From contig CM037877.1 in the NCBI GenBank assembly GCA_021292165.1, positions 301,088,726-301,152,725 of the forward strand: a stretch of DNA of 64,000 nucleotides, read 5' to 3'. This document shows, piece by piece, positions 1 to 9,599 of the stretch. Every line of letters begins with the position of its first letter. Position 1 is the stretch's first letter. This DNA is from Shinisaurus crocodilurus (Eukaryota > Chordata > Lepidosauria > Squamata > Shinisauridae). Both the position numbers and the translations under genes were made by a program. The notes beneath the pieces are model-generated. The model did not search any database and was not told the origin of the DNA. It saw only the letters and a list, made by a program, of their open reading frames with translations.

Positions 1-164
1 CAGAATGGCAGGGCAGGACCAAGCCCGAGGCTTGGTCGAACTGGTCGAAAAGGGATGGATTAGATGCTCATGACGGCAAGCAGCAAGGGCCGACCACTTC
101 CTGACAGAACCGTGCAAGAAAAATGCGAGTACTTTTAAATGCAAAGACTGAGGGGAAATAATTG
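1..164. other. unassigned sequence at window edge
   Basis: No open reading frame or repeat end is recognised before the L2 tail that begins near 165. It may be the body of the L2 element whose 3' end follows, but I cannot align it by eye. Confidence 0.3.
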
Positions 165-230
165 ATTGTTGTAAACCGCCCAGAGAGCTTCGGCTATTGG
201 GCGGTATATAAAACAAACACAACACAACAC
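165..230 (+). repeat. L2 LINE 3' end
   Basis: The stretch has the phrase 'accgcccagagagc' followed by 'ggctattgggcggt' and an A-rich tail. This is the characteristic 3' end of squamate L2-type LINEs and recurs in inverted form near 16020 and in variants near 32760, 59110 and 62470. Confidence 0.6.
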
Positions 231-316
231 AAGGCGCAGTTGGGGCAGGACAGGAAACTCTTTCAACTCTCCACCCCCCCGGGCAGTTACAGCACCTTCC
301 TGTTGGTTACTCTTCT

Positions 317-487
317 ATAAGAACATAAGCGGGGCCCGCCCTGCTGGATCAGGCCAACGGCCTCTCCAGGCTAGCATTCTGTTCCCGAGATGCCCCAACG
401 GGAGGCCCACAAGCAGGACAGGAGTGCCACCGCACCCTCCCGCCCATGTTCCCCAGCAACTGGTGTACATAGGCACACTGATTCCAC
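317..487 (-). repeat. CR1-like LINE 3' fragment (second subfamily)
   Basis: An 'agaacataag...ctgctggatcag' start is followed by 'gttccccagcaactggtgtacataggcacactg'-type sequence. The same unit appears at 7825, 11520 and 51001, where it forms the 3' end of a longer reverse-transcriptase LINE read on the minus strand. Confidence 0.55.
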
Positions 488-679
488 CTAAACCTAGATT
501 CCACCTAAACATCAGGAAAAAATTCCTGACTGTCAGAGCAATAAGACAATGGAACCAACTAGGAACCAACTAGGGAGGTGGTGGGCTCTCCCACTCTGGA
601 GGCATCCAAGGTGCAGCTGGACAGACATCTGTCAGAGATGCTTTGACCTGGATTCCTGCATTGAGCAGGGGGTTGGACT

Positions 680-1467
680 TGTGAAGGAGGCTGTTCCTAC
701 ACCAACCCTGCAGGGCAGGCCACAGTCCCAAAGTTCCCTGGACTGGCACACACCTCCCAAGGTCCCATACACCAAACTGGTGTAGCAGCCCCAACCTTTC
801 AAAGAGGAACACACACCAAGATTAAGTTGGAGACTTTATTAAAAGTAAGAATAACAAATTAGTCAGTGTAGGGTCTCCAAGTGTCCAATATAAGTAAAAT
901 AATCCCTTATAAAAAAGGGCTAAAAGAAGGTAAAGGGGAAAAGGGGGTGAGGTAGTTGTTGTGAGGAAAAGGGAATGGGAATAAAAGGGACTCTAAAAGA
1001 ACATAAAAACAAACCCCAAGAGTCTGCAGGAACAAAGTAAGTCAAACCAGGCCTAGCTTTTTCCTAGCTACCCTGTCAGAATGGCATACCTGCCCAGATG
1101 GAACTTCCCAGCATCCACGCCCCAATGGAAGAACACTGAAGCTTTTTCCCCTAGCTCCTTTATTGTCACCAGGGTCCAGTTTCCCGCCCAGCGTTCACCA
1201 ATCCTGTCTCCCTAACTGTCGAAGGAGGGGCCCCCGCCCTTTCTCAGCTGTAGACACTTTCTCATGACTTCATCCCATTAACGCCTGACCTTGCTTCCCA
1301 GCTCTGCAGCTCACCCTTATCTCCCAGGTGCTCCCAAACAGCCTCCCAGTACATTCCAAAGACTACAGTAAAAATCCGTTAGCTAAACAGCAATGGGGGG
1401 GGGGGAGGAAGGGACATCTAACAGGGTTTCTTCTAAAGTCTCAGCTACTACAAGTCCCATCTTCACA
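680..1467 (-). repeat. 3' LTR of the Gypsy element
   Basis: 788 bp, the downstream LTR in the element's own orientation. It differs from the other LTR by about two substitutions and a few one-base length changes in homopolymers, which indicates a recent insertion. Confidence 0.92.
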
Positions 1468-1478
1468 TCCCCCCTTTT
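1468..1478 (-). promoter_or_regulatory. polypurine tract
   Basis: The minus strand reads AAAAGGGGGGA immediately before the 3' LTR, the expected plus-strand primer of an LTR retroelement. Only about 50 bp separate it from the RNase H stop codon, leaving no room for an integrase frame. Confidence 0.8.
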
Positions 1479-1525
1479 AAGGAGATGAGACTGGGAGGGA
1501 ATTCCTGCCAGACCTCATCTTCTAC

Positions 1526-1780
1526 TTATTCTTCAGTGTGAATCCGAGACAAGCTATCAGCCAATACATTTTCCCTCCCCTTAATATGAACTACGGAAAA
1601 TGTATAATCTTGTAAGGCCAGACTCCACCGTAACAATTTCCCATTTGAATTTTTCATTTTGTTCAGCCAACACAACGGAGAGTGATCCGTCTGTAATTGA
1701 AACGACCTCCCCCAAAGGTAAGGCCGTAATTTCCCCAAAGCCCACACAATGGCTAAACATTCTTTTTCAATGGTGGACAA
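1526..1780 (-). pseudogene. Gypsy RNase H C-terminal part, out of frame
   Basis: An 84-codon frame with STIEKECLAIVWAL, LQTDHSPLCWL and VHIKGRENVLADSLSR, the typical second half of Ty3-type RNase H. It overlaps the end of the 891-codon frame in a different phase, so a single-base indel near 1780-1800 separates them. The stop codon is followed at once by the polypurine tract. Confidence 0.85.
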
Positions 1781-4428
1781 ATTTCTTTCCGAGGGATCAA
1801 CTTTTTACTTAAATAGGCCACTGGCAGCAGTTGCCGATCTGGTCCCTCCTGTAACAGCACACCCCCAACCCCAGTTGCCGATGCATCTGTTTGTAACACA
1901 AAAGGAGAGGAAAAGTCAGGGGCTCTCAAGATGGGTGCTGCCGTTAATTTGTCTTTAAGAAGGTCAAAGGCCTGCTGACACCTTTCTGTCCAAATTACTC
2001 GCACTGGGTTTCTTTTCTGACACAAGTCCGTCAAAGGCGCAGCGATAGTACTGTAATGGGGTACAAATCTCCGATAGTAGCCAGCTAGCCCCAGAAAAGA
2101 TTGAACTTGTCTCTTAGTTTGGGGCACAGGCCAATCTCGGATGGCTTCCAACTTTGCTTCCAAAGGCTTAATATTTCCACTCCCCACCCTATGGCCAAGA
2201 TACACCACCTCCCCCAAACCAAATTGACATTTTTGAGCTTTTATTGTTAACCCAGCTTCTGTAAGCCGCTCGAACACTTGCCGAAGATGATCCAGATGCT
2301 CTTCCCAAGTCTGCGAAAAAATGGCTAAATCATCTAAATAAGCACAGGCAAAAGCCCCCAGCCCATTCAACAGTTTATCCATTAGACGCATGAAGGTTAA
2401 AGGTGCCGATTGGAGCCCAAACGGAAGAACGGTGAACTCGAATAGCCCTTTATGGGTGACAAAAGCAGTTTTATGGGCATCCTCTTCCGCCAGAGGCACC
2501 TGCCAATATCCCTTAGTCAAGTCCAAAGTGGTGATGTATTTGGCTTTTCCCAGTTGTTCTATCAGATGGTCTGCTCTGGGCATGGGGTAGGGGTCCAGAT
2601 GTGTCAATTCATTAATTTTCCTAAAATCTATACAAAATCTCACTTCTTGGGACTGCTTCTTGCTCACCAGTACAATAGGGGAAGACCACATGCTCTGGGA
2701 CGGTCTAATAACACCCAGATCTAACATAGACTGTAATTCTTGTTCAATAATTTCTGCATGTCGGCCGGTTGCTCGATAGGGATAGGAGCGCACGGGGGCA
2801 TGTTCCCCTGTCGGAATGGCATGTTGTACTAACGTCGTTCTCCCTGGAATGCTGGAAAACAAAGGAGCAAAATTTGTAATTAATTGCTGCAATCCTTGGC
2901 GTTGCTGTAGAGGCAAAGTTAAAGGCCAGGGTATTTCTTCTATCCCTCCTTTCTGTTGACATTCTTCTAACAGATCCAAAGGCCCATCCAGCTCTTCGGG
3001 CCCAGGCTGAAGGGGAAACACAAATTCTTTCTGGTCCACATCCTCTTCGCCTGCCGGCAATAAATCTTTTCTCTGCTGTTTAGCTGACTCTGGCTCTGCT
3101 GGGTCTCCATCCCCCTCCCCTGCCCGTCTGTCCGTAGCTGTCGCCTCCCCCTCAGCCGGGGGGCAAGATTCTACTATCGGGGCAGGGAATGCGGGGTCTG
3201 GGGAGGCCTGCTCCTTCTTAATTGTCTGACTCCGAGTCACCGCTAAAACAGGGGCTTGACTGGCCAAAAAAGCCAGATCATTTCCAATAAGAAACGTAGT
3301 AAATTCAGTCTCATGTACTAACAAGTCCAATTCTCCTTTCCAGTTTTTGTATTCTAACGGTATTCTAGCCAAAGGCATGGCAATGGGGGGAGAGTTATAA
3401 GGAGTGATGGTAAAAAATTGTCCCTCTAGCATCTGTCCTGGCTTCACCAGACTCCGGTCAATAGCGGAAAGGGCAGCCCCACTGTCTCTCCAACCCTGTC
3501 CCCATTGCCCATTAATTTTAAGAGACTCACAGAATTGTAGCTGGCTCCACTTGACTTGTCCCGGTTGAACCAAAGCCATCGCCGGCTCCTTTCTCTTCTG
3601 TAACGGTGAATGCCGGGCCGCTACTCCATTTCCCGGGATACGTGGGGCTGGATCTTCTCCCTCTCCCTCGCTGGCCTCACTCCAATCTGAGGCTTCTCCG
3701 GGGGAGTCATCGAGAGGCACCGGTCTCACAGCACCCACTTTAGCAGCTGTTTCTTTTTGCAACTTGGCCTTTAATCTGGGGCAGTCCCGACGCAGATGCC
3801 CTTCCAATTTACAGTAGAAGCATCCGGTCGTCGTCGGGGTTGAAGTAGCTTTGGGCCCGATTCCTCCTCCAGTTGGATTGGATGTTTCACTCTTCCCGCC
3901 GCCTCCCGCCGGCTTGGCTGGGGTGGTTCGATTGCTGCTTCCCCCCTTCCGATAAACTCCCATCTGGTCCGCAAGCAGCGCCGCTTGCCGGAGATTGGTG
4001 GGCCGCTGGTCACTCACCAGCGCTGCCCTTCCTTCGGGGAGAACGGCATAAAACTGTTCTAAGGCCACCAGCTCTCGCAAATCTCGAAAGGAGACAGCTT
4101 GAGCCGTCTCCAGCCATAAATCCAGGGACCTCCGCAGCCTCGTTGCCGTGGAGACAAAACCCTCCCCGGGCTCAGCTTTAATCTCTCTGAAACGTTGCCG
4201 GCACCTCTCGGCCGAAAGGCAAAAAGTTTGTCTGACCAGTTCTTTAAACTGTCCGTAATTATGCGTATCCTCACGCGGGACGCTGTACAACAGTTGAGCC
4301 AGACAGCCTGAGGCTCGTGATCGAAGGGCCGACATCCAGCTGCCCCGGGGAATACGCTCATCTCCGCAGGCAATTTCAAACAAGCCCAAATATTCCAACG
4401 GATCCTGCCCCTCATGGAAACGAGGCAT
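1753..4428 (-). CDS. Gypsy gag-protease-RT-RNase H polyprotein (broken)
   Basis: An 891-codon frame. Residues about 5-155 are a capsid whose segment near 118-157 (LVALEQFYAVLPEG, then a run ending in ALLADQM) closely resembles a SCAN domain. A CCHC zinc knuckle (CX2CX4HX4C) lies at 203-216. The aspartic protease motif DSGA is at 315-318. Reverse transcriptase spans about 540-720, with LPFGLQSAP and the catalytic YLDD at 697-700. RNase H starts with TDAS at 847-850. The frame ends after SKKLIPRKE through a one-base shift, and the rest of RNase H continues in another frame (1526-1780). The linker between protease and RT is only about 100 residues, too short for an integrase core. Its activity needs an integrase from elsewhere. 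Confidence 0.9.
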   Translation of the reverse strand: MPRFHEGQDPLEYLGLFEIACGDERIPRGSWMSALRSRASGCLAQLLYSVPREDTHNYGQFKELVRQTFCLSAERCRQRFREIKAEPGEGFVSTATRLRRSLDLWLETAQAVSFRDLRELVALEQFYAVLPEGRAALVSDQRPTNLRQAALLADQMGVYRKGGSSNRTTPAKPAGGGGKSETSNPTGGGIGPKATSTPTTTGCFYCKLEGHLRRDCPRLKAKLQKETAAKVGAVRPVPLDDSPGEASDWSEASEGEGEDPAPRIPGNGVAARHSPLQKRKEPAMALVQPGQVKWSQLQFCESLKINGQWGQGWRDSGAALSAIDRSLVKPGQMLEGQFFTITPYNSPPIAMPLARIPLEYKNWKGELDLLVHETEFTTFLIGNDLAFLASQAPVLAVTRSQTIKKEQASPDPAFPAPIVESCPPAEGEATATDRRAGEGDGDPAEPESAKQQRKDLLPAGEEDVDQKEFVFPLQPGPEELDGPLDLLEECQQKGGIEEIPWPLTLPLQQRQGLQQLITNFAPLFSSIPGRTTLVQHAIPTGEHAPVRSYPYRATGRHAEIIEQELQSMLDLGVIRPSQSMWSSPIVLVSKKQSQEVRFCIDFRKINELTHLDPYPMPRADHLIEQLGKAKYITTLDLTKGYWQVPLAEEDAHKTAFVTHKGLFEFTVLPFGLQSAPLTFMRLMDKLLNGLGAFACAYLDDLAIFSQTWEEHLDHLRQVFERLTEAGLTIKAQKCQFGLGEVVYLGHRVGSGNIKPLEAKLEAIRDWPVPQTKRQVQSFLGLAGYYRRFVPHYSTIAAPLTDLCQKRNPVRVIWTERCQQAFDLLKDKLTAAPILRAPDFSSPFVLQTDASATGVGGVLLQEGPDRQLLPVAYLSKKLIPRKEICPPLKKNV

Positions 4429-4431
4429 GTC

Positions 4432-4923
4432 CTAGAAGTTTGGCTTCTCAGGACGAACAGTTCCAGTGTGTTTTGCCAACTGGTTCTGCAGAAGGTCAAC
4501 TTGCTTTTGTAATTCTCTTTCTCTGGATGTAGGCCTGGGGCGAGACAGGTCGTTTCGTCTCTCTCTCTCCTTGGAAGTAGATCTGGGACGAGACAGATTC
4601 GGGATCCTCCGGGTCCGCCGGAGGAGAACCGCTGACGCTCCCTCCTCCTCTCCCTGGTCACTGCCACTGCCCGTGCTCCACCTCCGAGACCTGGGAATCT
4701 CCTCTCGACCCCTAGGTTCCACCATCCAGTCTGCCAAGCGAGATGGGATCGACACCCTTCTCTCTTCGCCCTCCGTGCCTTCCCAATCGACAGTCACTTC
4801 AATAGGAGGGGCAACTCGAGGAGCCTCAACTGGTAAAATGTCCTCCCGGTCCAACACCGGCAGATCGCCTGCCGCCTCTGCTCCCAGCAGGGGTCGGTCC
4901 TGATCCAACAGAGCAGACTCCAT
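4432..4923 (-). CDS. Gypsy gag N-terminal reading frame
   Basis: A 163-codon frame starting about 105 bp inside the 5' LTR. It is acidic, then rich in Arg/Ser with an RPRSTSKERE-like segment and a short helical heptad near the end. It stops at a TAG (4432-4434) in the same frame as the long gag-pol frame beginning at 4428, so the two are one ancestral frame interrupted by a single stop. The stop lies before the capsid, an odd place for programmed readthrough, so a nonsense mutation is more likely. Confidence 0.7.
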   Translation of the reverse strand: MESALLDQDRPLLGAEAAGDLPVLDREDILPVEAPRVAPPIEVTVDWEGTEGEERRVSIPSRLADWMVEPRGREEIPRSRRWSTGSGSDQGEEEGASAVLLRRTRRIPNLSRPRSTSKERERRNDLSRPRPTSRERELQKQVDLLQNQLAKHTGTVRPEKPNF

Positions 4924-5009
4924 TTCTGCCCTAACAACTTTTCCCTATCTGGAAAATAACAAACCTTTGCCTGGTTTGACAAACAAATGTTCCTCAGGTG
5001 GGCTGCAAG

Positions 5010-5027
5010 ATCCCACCGCTACCACCA
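5010..5027 (-). promoter_or_regulatory. tRNA-Leu primer-binding site
   Basis: Directly inside the 5' LTR the minus strand reads TGGTGGTAGCGGTGGGAT. This is complementary to a tRNA 3' end ATCCCACCGCTACCACCA, one base different from the vertebrate leucine tRNA (AAG/TAG) 3' end as I recall it. This is where reverse transcription would be primed. Confidence 0.75.
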
Positions 5028-5815
5028 TGTGAAGGAGGCTGTTCCTACGCCAACCCTGCAGGGCAGGCCACAGTCCCAAAGTTCCCTGGACTGGCACACA
5101 CCTCCCAAGGTCCCATACACCAAACTGGTGTAGCAGCCCCAACCTTTCAAAGAGGAACACACACCAAGATTAAGTTGGAGACTTTATTAAAAGTAAGAAT
5201 AACAAATTAGTCAGTGTAGGGTCTCCAAGTGTCCAATATAAGTAAAATAATCCCTTATAAAAAAGGGCTAAAAGAAGGTAAAGGGGAAAAGGGGGTGAGG
5301 TAGTTGTTGTGAGGAAAAGGGAATGGGAATAAAAAGGGACTCTAAAAGAACATAAAAACAAACCCCAAGAGTCTGCAGGAACAAAGTAAGTCAAACCAGG
5401 CCTAGCTTTTCCTAGCTACCCTGTCTGAATGGCATACCTGCCCAGATGGAACTTCCCAGCATCCACGCCCCAATGGAAGAACACTGAAGCTTTTTCCCCT
5501 AGCTCCTTTATTGTCACCAGGGTCCAGTTTCCCGCCCAGCGTTCACCAATCCTGTCTCCCTAACTGTCGAAGGAGGGGCCCCCGCCCTTTCTCAGCTGTA
5601 GACACTTTCTCATGACTTCATCCCAATTAACGCCTGACCTTGCTTCCCAGCTCTGCAGCTCACCCTTATCTCCCAGGTGCTCCCAAACAGCCTCCCAGTA
5701 CATTCCAAAGACTACAGTAAAAATCCGTTAGCTAAACAGCAATGGGGGGGGGGAGGAAGGGACATCTAACAGGGTTTCTTCTAAAGTCTCAGCTACTACA
5801 AGTCCCATCTTCACA
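5028..5815 (-). repeat. 5' LTR of the Gypsy element
   Basis: 788 bp, nearly identical to 680-1467. On the minus strand it begins TGTGAAGATGGG and should hold the element's promoter. The GGACT duplication follows at 5816-5820. Confidence 0.92.
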
Positions 5816-5875
5816 GGACTCGATGGCCTTGTAGGCCCCTTCCAACTCTACTTTTCTGTGATTCTATGACTGCCT

Positions 5876-6068
5876 CTGATTCTGGAGGCAGCATATAGCC
5901 ATCTGGACTAGTAGCCATGGATAGCCTGATCCTCATCCATGAATGTGTCCAATCCCCTTTTAAAGCCATCCAGGTTGGTGTCCGTCCCTTCGTGATAGAC
6001 ACTTCCACAGTTTAACCCCGCACTTTTGTGTGAAGGAGCCCGCCCTTTTGACTGTCTGCATCTCCCGC
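5876..6068 (-). repeat. CR1-like LINE 3' fragment (second subfamily)
   Basis: Contains the phrases 'ccatggatagcct', 'cccttttaaagccatccag' and 'acagtttaac' shared with copies at 7990-8160, 11700 and 51420-51560. Confidence 0.55.
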
Positions 6069-6288
6069 CATTCAGGTTAGTTTAGTACCTTTATTGGGCC
6101 AGCCAAAGGTTCACACAAAACGTGCAGTCTCACAAGATCTCCAGACCTCTCCATCAACAGAGATGTTACAAAAAGCAGTGGGGGGGGGCATGGGGAGAGG
6201 GCTGATGTGAAGTTGAAGTCGTGATCACGAGGTGGACTGGGTGAGGAAGGGTCTGCAGGCAGGCGTGCAAATAAGACATGCTCTAGCA

Positions 6289-6424
6289 CAGCCTTCCCCA
6301 ATATGGTGCCTTCCACACGTTTCGGACTCCAGCTCCTATTAGCCCCAGCCAGCATGGCCAATTGTCAAACATTGTGGGAGCTGGGGTCCAAAACACCTGG
6401 AGGGTACTAGGTATGGGGAAGTGG
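6289..6424. mobile_element. palindromic hAT-type MITE
   Basis: Begins 'cagccttcccc' and is an imperfect inverted repeat around 'gccccagccagcatggcc'. It is flanked by a perfect 8-bp duplication CTCTAGCA (6281-6288 and 6425-6432), the hallmark of hAT transposition. Related diverged copies lie at 41147-41256 and 42436-42522. Confidence 0.82.
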
Positions 6425-6432
6425 CTCTAGCA

Positions 6433-7824
6433 GGGGATGTGATGGCGTCAGGTTTCACCTGGACTTGCCCGTGGGAAAGGAGCTCAGCGCCTTGGTCCCG
6501 ATTCCCTCCCCCACCCCGGCCCAAGGTAGATGAAGCTGAGCGTGCCACGCCCATGGCCACCCGGGAGCTCCATGCCTGTGGCGTAGGGGGCTGGCCCTGG
6601 AAGCCACCCGTCCCGTCCCTAGACAGGCCTCTCTGTGTTGCTGGTGATCCGGAGCGCAGCGGAGGAGGCGGCCTCCTCTCGGAAGGTTTGCTTCACTGGC
6701 CGTCAAAAAACGCTGCCGCCACTTTCTCGCTAGTGGCCCTGCAGACGTGGGGTCCGTTCCCAGCCGCCCCCGCCTAGCAACGTGGGTGGCTTCATCATTT
6801 TTAGTTTAAAAAGAAAAAGAACACCGTAAAGACTCCTCATTTCAATCTGTGTTTTGTAAATGGCTGTCCCTGAGATGGATTTGTACTGTTCATATTGAGA
6901 GCTGCATGCATTTTGAATGATTTTTTAATAAATATTATGTTTTGTCTGAAAACTGTACGCTGCCCTGTGAGGGCTTTTGTGCCCTAAGGTTGGTTCTCGA
7001 AATATTTTTCACAAGAACAGTGACAACGCAGAGCGAGCGACAGCACATGTCGTGCGAGGAAGCAGCCCCTCCTGGCCCCGGAAGGGCTCTCCCTGCGGGC
7101 CTGGCCCGACCTGGGCGGGAGAGAGGCGGGGGCCAAAGCGAGACCGCCACGCCGCCGCAGGGGCGGGCGGGCGGGGAGACGGGTGAGCGCTCAGCGGCTT
7201 GCTAGAAAGGGAACCGGCCCACGCTGTGCTCAGGCTGCAGCAGGGGAACCACACAGAGGTGGGGAGATTCCACTGATGGCTGCAGCAGGAAATGCGTCCC
7301 ACGCACGAAAGGCCCCACTTGAGCACATCTCCCTGCAGGGTGGGTTGTGTCCAGCAGCCGGCGGAGTGGGGCACGACACCCTTCTTAGTGCCAGGTTAAA
7401 ACCCTTTTATTCGCCCTGACATCTGAAAGGCTGGCCCGTTCCGGCTCCTTTAATTGTTCGACTTATTTTGTTCTTATTGTATCACTTTTATTTTGGTGTG
7501 GTTCTGTAGATATGGCAGTTTGAAATGTTTGTAATGAATAATTTTTGGGGGGCGGGGGAGAGGTGAAGGCAGGAGTTGGTGTCTGACTGGGGCGGCCACA
7601 GTTTTTGGCCTTAGCAAAGAGGAAGGGGAGGAAGCATTCAGCCTCCCGTTCAGGTAGCAAAAGCTCCTGGGCTGGCCATGTTTTGGCGCTGACGGAGGGA
7701 AGGGGGAAGTATGTGTGTCACCCGCCCCTGGCGAGACTTCAGGGGCCCCGGGCCCCGCCTGGCGACATCTCCGGACACTTCGAGCCCCTTGCCGAGGGTC
7801 AGGGGAGGACTCACCTCCCCACGA
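6433..7824. other. unassigned GC-rich stretch with a 3'-UTR-like segment
   Basis: Open frames here are not recognisable as proteins. The part 6780-6945 is AT-rich, low-repeat sequence ending in AATAAA (6927-6932) and reads like a conserved vertebrate 3' UTR on the plus strand. 7050-7200 is very GC- and CpG-rich and could be a promoter-like island. I cannot assign a gene. Confidence 0.3.
6927..6932 (+). terminator. candidate poly(A) signal
   Basis: AATAAA embedded in a run resembling a 3' UTR end (TTTTTTAATAAATATTATG). No coding exon upstream on this strand was identified, so the transcript is unknown. Confidence 0.35.
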
Positions 7825-8511
7825 AGAAGAGCCCTGAGGCTGGGTCAGACCACGGCCCATCCCGTCCAGCATTCTGCTCCCACAGGGGCCAAGCAGGTGT
7901 CCCAAATGGGAAGCCCACAAGCAGGACAGAAGTGCGCCACCGCACCCTCCCGCCCATGTTCCCCAGCAACCGGTGTACACAGGCACACCGCCTCTGAGAC
8001 TGGAGGAAGCACAGAGCCAATCAGGACTAGTAGCCATGGCTAGCCTTCTCCTCCTCCTCCATGAATCTGTCCAGTCCCCTTTTAAAACCCTCCAAATTGG
8101 TGGCCATCACCACGTCCCGTGGAAGTGAATTCCATAGTTTAACTCTGCGCTGTGTGAAGGAGGGCGTCCTTCGATCTGTCCTGCATGCGTCTCCCACCAA
8201 TCGGCTTCATGGGGCGACCCCTTTGGGGTCCAGTATTATGAGCGAGGGAGACGGATGCCCCCCTGTCCACTCCCTCCACACCAGGCTCTCCTGTCCTGTC
8301 TCCCCTCACTCGCCTCTTTTCTAAGCGGAACAATCCCGGCTGCTGCAACTTTTCCTCCCAGGGGAGTCGCTCCAGCCCCTGGTCATTTTCTTTGCCCTTT
8401 TCTGCACTTCCCCCAACTCTACAAGGTCCTTTTCCGGCTGCCGTGACGAGAGCTGTACGCAGTATTCCAAGTGCGGTCGCACTGCAGATTTGTCTGATCC
8501 TGGCAGTTTTA
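7825..8511 (-). repeat. CR1-like LINE 3' region, second subfamily, 5' part cut by a Helitron
   Basis: Runs from 'agaagagccctgaggctgggtcagacc' through 'ccatagtttaactctgcgctgtgtgaag' and 'ttctaagcggaacaatcccggctgctgc' to 'gtattccaagtgcggtcgcactg'. The same order of blocks is found at 51300-51900. The Helitron begins exactly where the match stops. Confidence 0.7.
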
Positions 8512-8894
8512 TCTACTATATAAATGTGAAAGTTTGTCCGTCTGTCCGTGTGTCCGTACGGGCGTTTGCGTGCGTCGCATAGGCTCCTACACGGTTGGAC
8601 GGATCCGCCCCAAACTTGGCACGCATACTCTCCATCACCCAAGGACAAAGACTGGCGGGTTCAAATCTCCGAAAAGGCCCTCTCGCCGCGCCTGTACGGC
8701 CCAAAATAGATGAGAGCCAATGGCGTCACTTGGAATGTCCGCAGGGGCCATTCAGGAGCGGTTATGCAAATCAGTCCACTGACATATAGAATGTTGGTAT
8801 GAACTGCCGCCACAGGGGCCCAATCAGGAGAGGATATGCAAATCTCTCCTACATCCAAACAGAATGTTCATATGAACCGCAGCCAGGGCCTACA

Positions 8895-9299
8895 GGGCGG
8901 GGGGAGCAGGGATTTCATTGCTGTGCAGTCCTGGGGGGAAAGGGAACAGGGATTTCATTTTGTAATCCCGGGGTGGGGGAACAGGGATTTTATTGTGTAG
9001 TCCTGGGGGAAAGGGAACAGGGATTTCATTGTGCAGTCCCGGGGGAGCTGGGATTTTATTGTTGTGTAGTCCGTGGTGGTGGGGAGCTGTGATTTCATTG
9101 TTGTGTGGTCCCGAGGGAGCAGGGATTTCATTGTGCAGTCCCGGGGTGGGGTGGGGGGTGGAGCTGGGATTTCACTGTTTTGTAGTCCCGGGGGGTGGGG
9201 GGTGGAGCAGGGATTTCATTGTTGTGCAGTCCCAGGGGAAAGGGAACAGGGATTTCATTGTGTAGGCCGGGGGGGGGGAGCAGGGATTTCATTGTGTAG

Positions 9300-9350
<51 letters not shown>

Positions 9351-9490
9351 TACATTTATTAATCGCCCATCTGGCCGGCAACCGTTCTGGGGGAGCAGGT
9401 AGTCCCGGGGGAGCAGGGATTTCATTGTGCAGTCCCGGGGGAGCTGGTAGTCCCGGGGGAGCTGGGATTCCATTATGTAGTCCCGGGGAA
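8895..9490. repeat. minisatellite inside the Helitron
   Basis: Over a dozen imperfect copies of a 30-45-bp unit containing 'cagggatttcattgt' and 'gtagtcccggggg'. Spacing varies through length changes in G runs and an optional 'aaagggaac'. The array is interrupted by the TTA tract and L2 tail at 9300-9395, then resumes. Confidence 0.85.
9300..9395 (-). repeat. (TTA)n microsatellite and L2-like 3' end
   Basis: About 50 bp of TTA repeats lead into 'catttattaatcgcccatctggcc', the terminal motif also found at the L2 3' end near 57800. This looks like a short L2 tail inserted into the minisatellite. Confidence 0.65.
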
Positions 9491-9599
9491 ACTTTCCTAT
9501 GGAGGGATTCAAAACAGCGGACAGCTACCTTAAAGAATTTCGAACAAATAGTGCCTATAGGAAAATGACGACCTGTGCAACGCTGGGTAAAAAAGCTAG

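Larger units (their letters stand above)
680..5815 (-). mobile_element. Ty3/Gypsy LTR retrotransposon with SCAN-like capsid and no integrase
   Basis: A complete LTR element on the minus strand. Two 788-bp terminal repeats (680-1467 and 5028-5815) begin TGTGAAG and end CTTCACA, flanked by the 5-bp duplication GGACT (675-679 and 5816-5820). Inside, read on the minus strand, are a primer-binding site, a gag frame, protease, reverse transcriptase and RNase H, then a purine tract directly against the 3' LTR. No integrase follows RNase H, and none fits between protease and RT. The capsid region resembles the SCAN domain, which is known to derive from Gmr1-like Gypsy elements. Gmr1 elements place integrase upstream of RT, which explains a frame ending in RNase H; loss of integrase is my inference. 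The coding region carries one in-frame TAG and one frameshift. Confidence 0.93.
488..5870 (+). repeat. CR1 LINE 3' end, split by the Gypsy element
   Basis: The left part (488-679) matches the CR1 3' coding end and UTR also seen at 27960-28140. The right part (5816-5870) carries the remaining 'actcgatggccttgtaggc' and the 'attctatga' terminus. Removing 680-5815 and one GGACT copy rejoins a normal CR1 3' end, so CR1 was in place before the LTR element. Confidence 0.85.
8512..9599 (+). mobile_element. non-autonomous Helitron
   Basis: Starts TCTACTATATAAATG after an A (8511) and ends GTAAAAAAGCTAG before a T (9600). The 5' TC, 3' CTAG and A/T insertion site are the three Helitron hallmarks. No Rep/helicase frame is present, so it would have moved in trans. 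Most of its interior (about 8900-9490) is a G-rich minisatellite, and an L2-like 3' tail with a TTA microsatellite sits inside that array. Confidence 0.82.

Noticed and set aside
4059..4667. 202-codon minus-strand frame overlapping gag
   Set aside because: It is a shadow of the gag frame in another phase, rich in Arg, without motifs.
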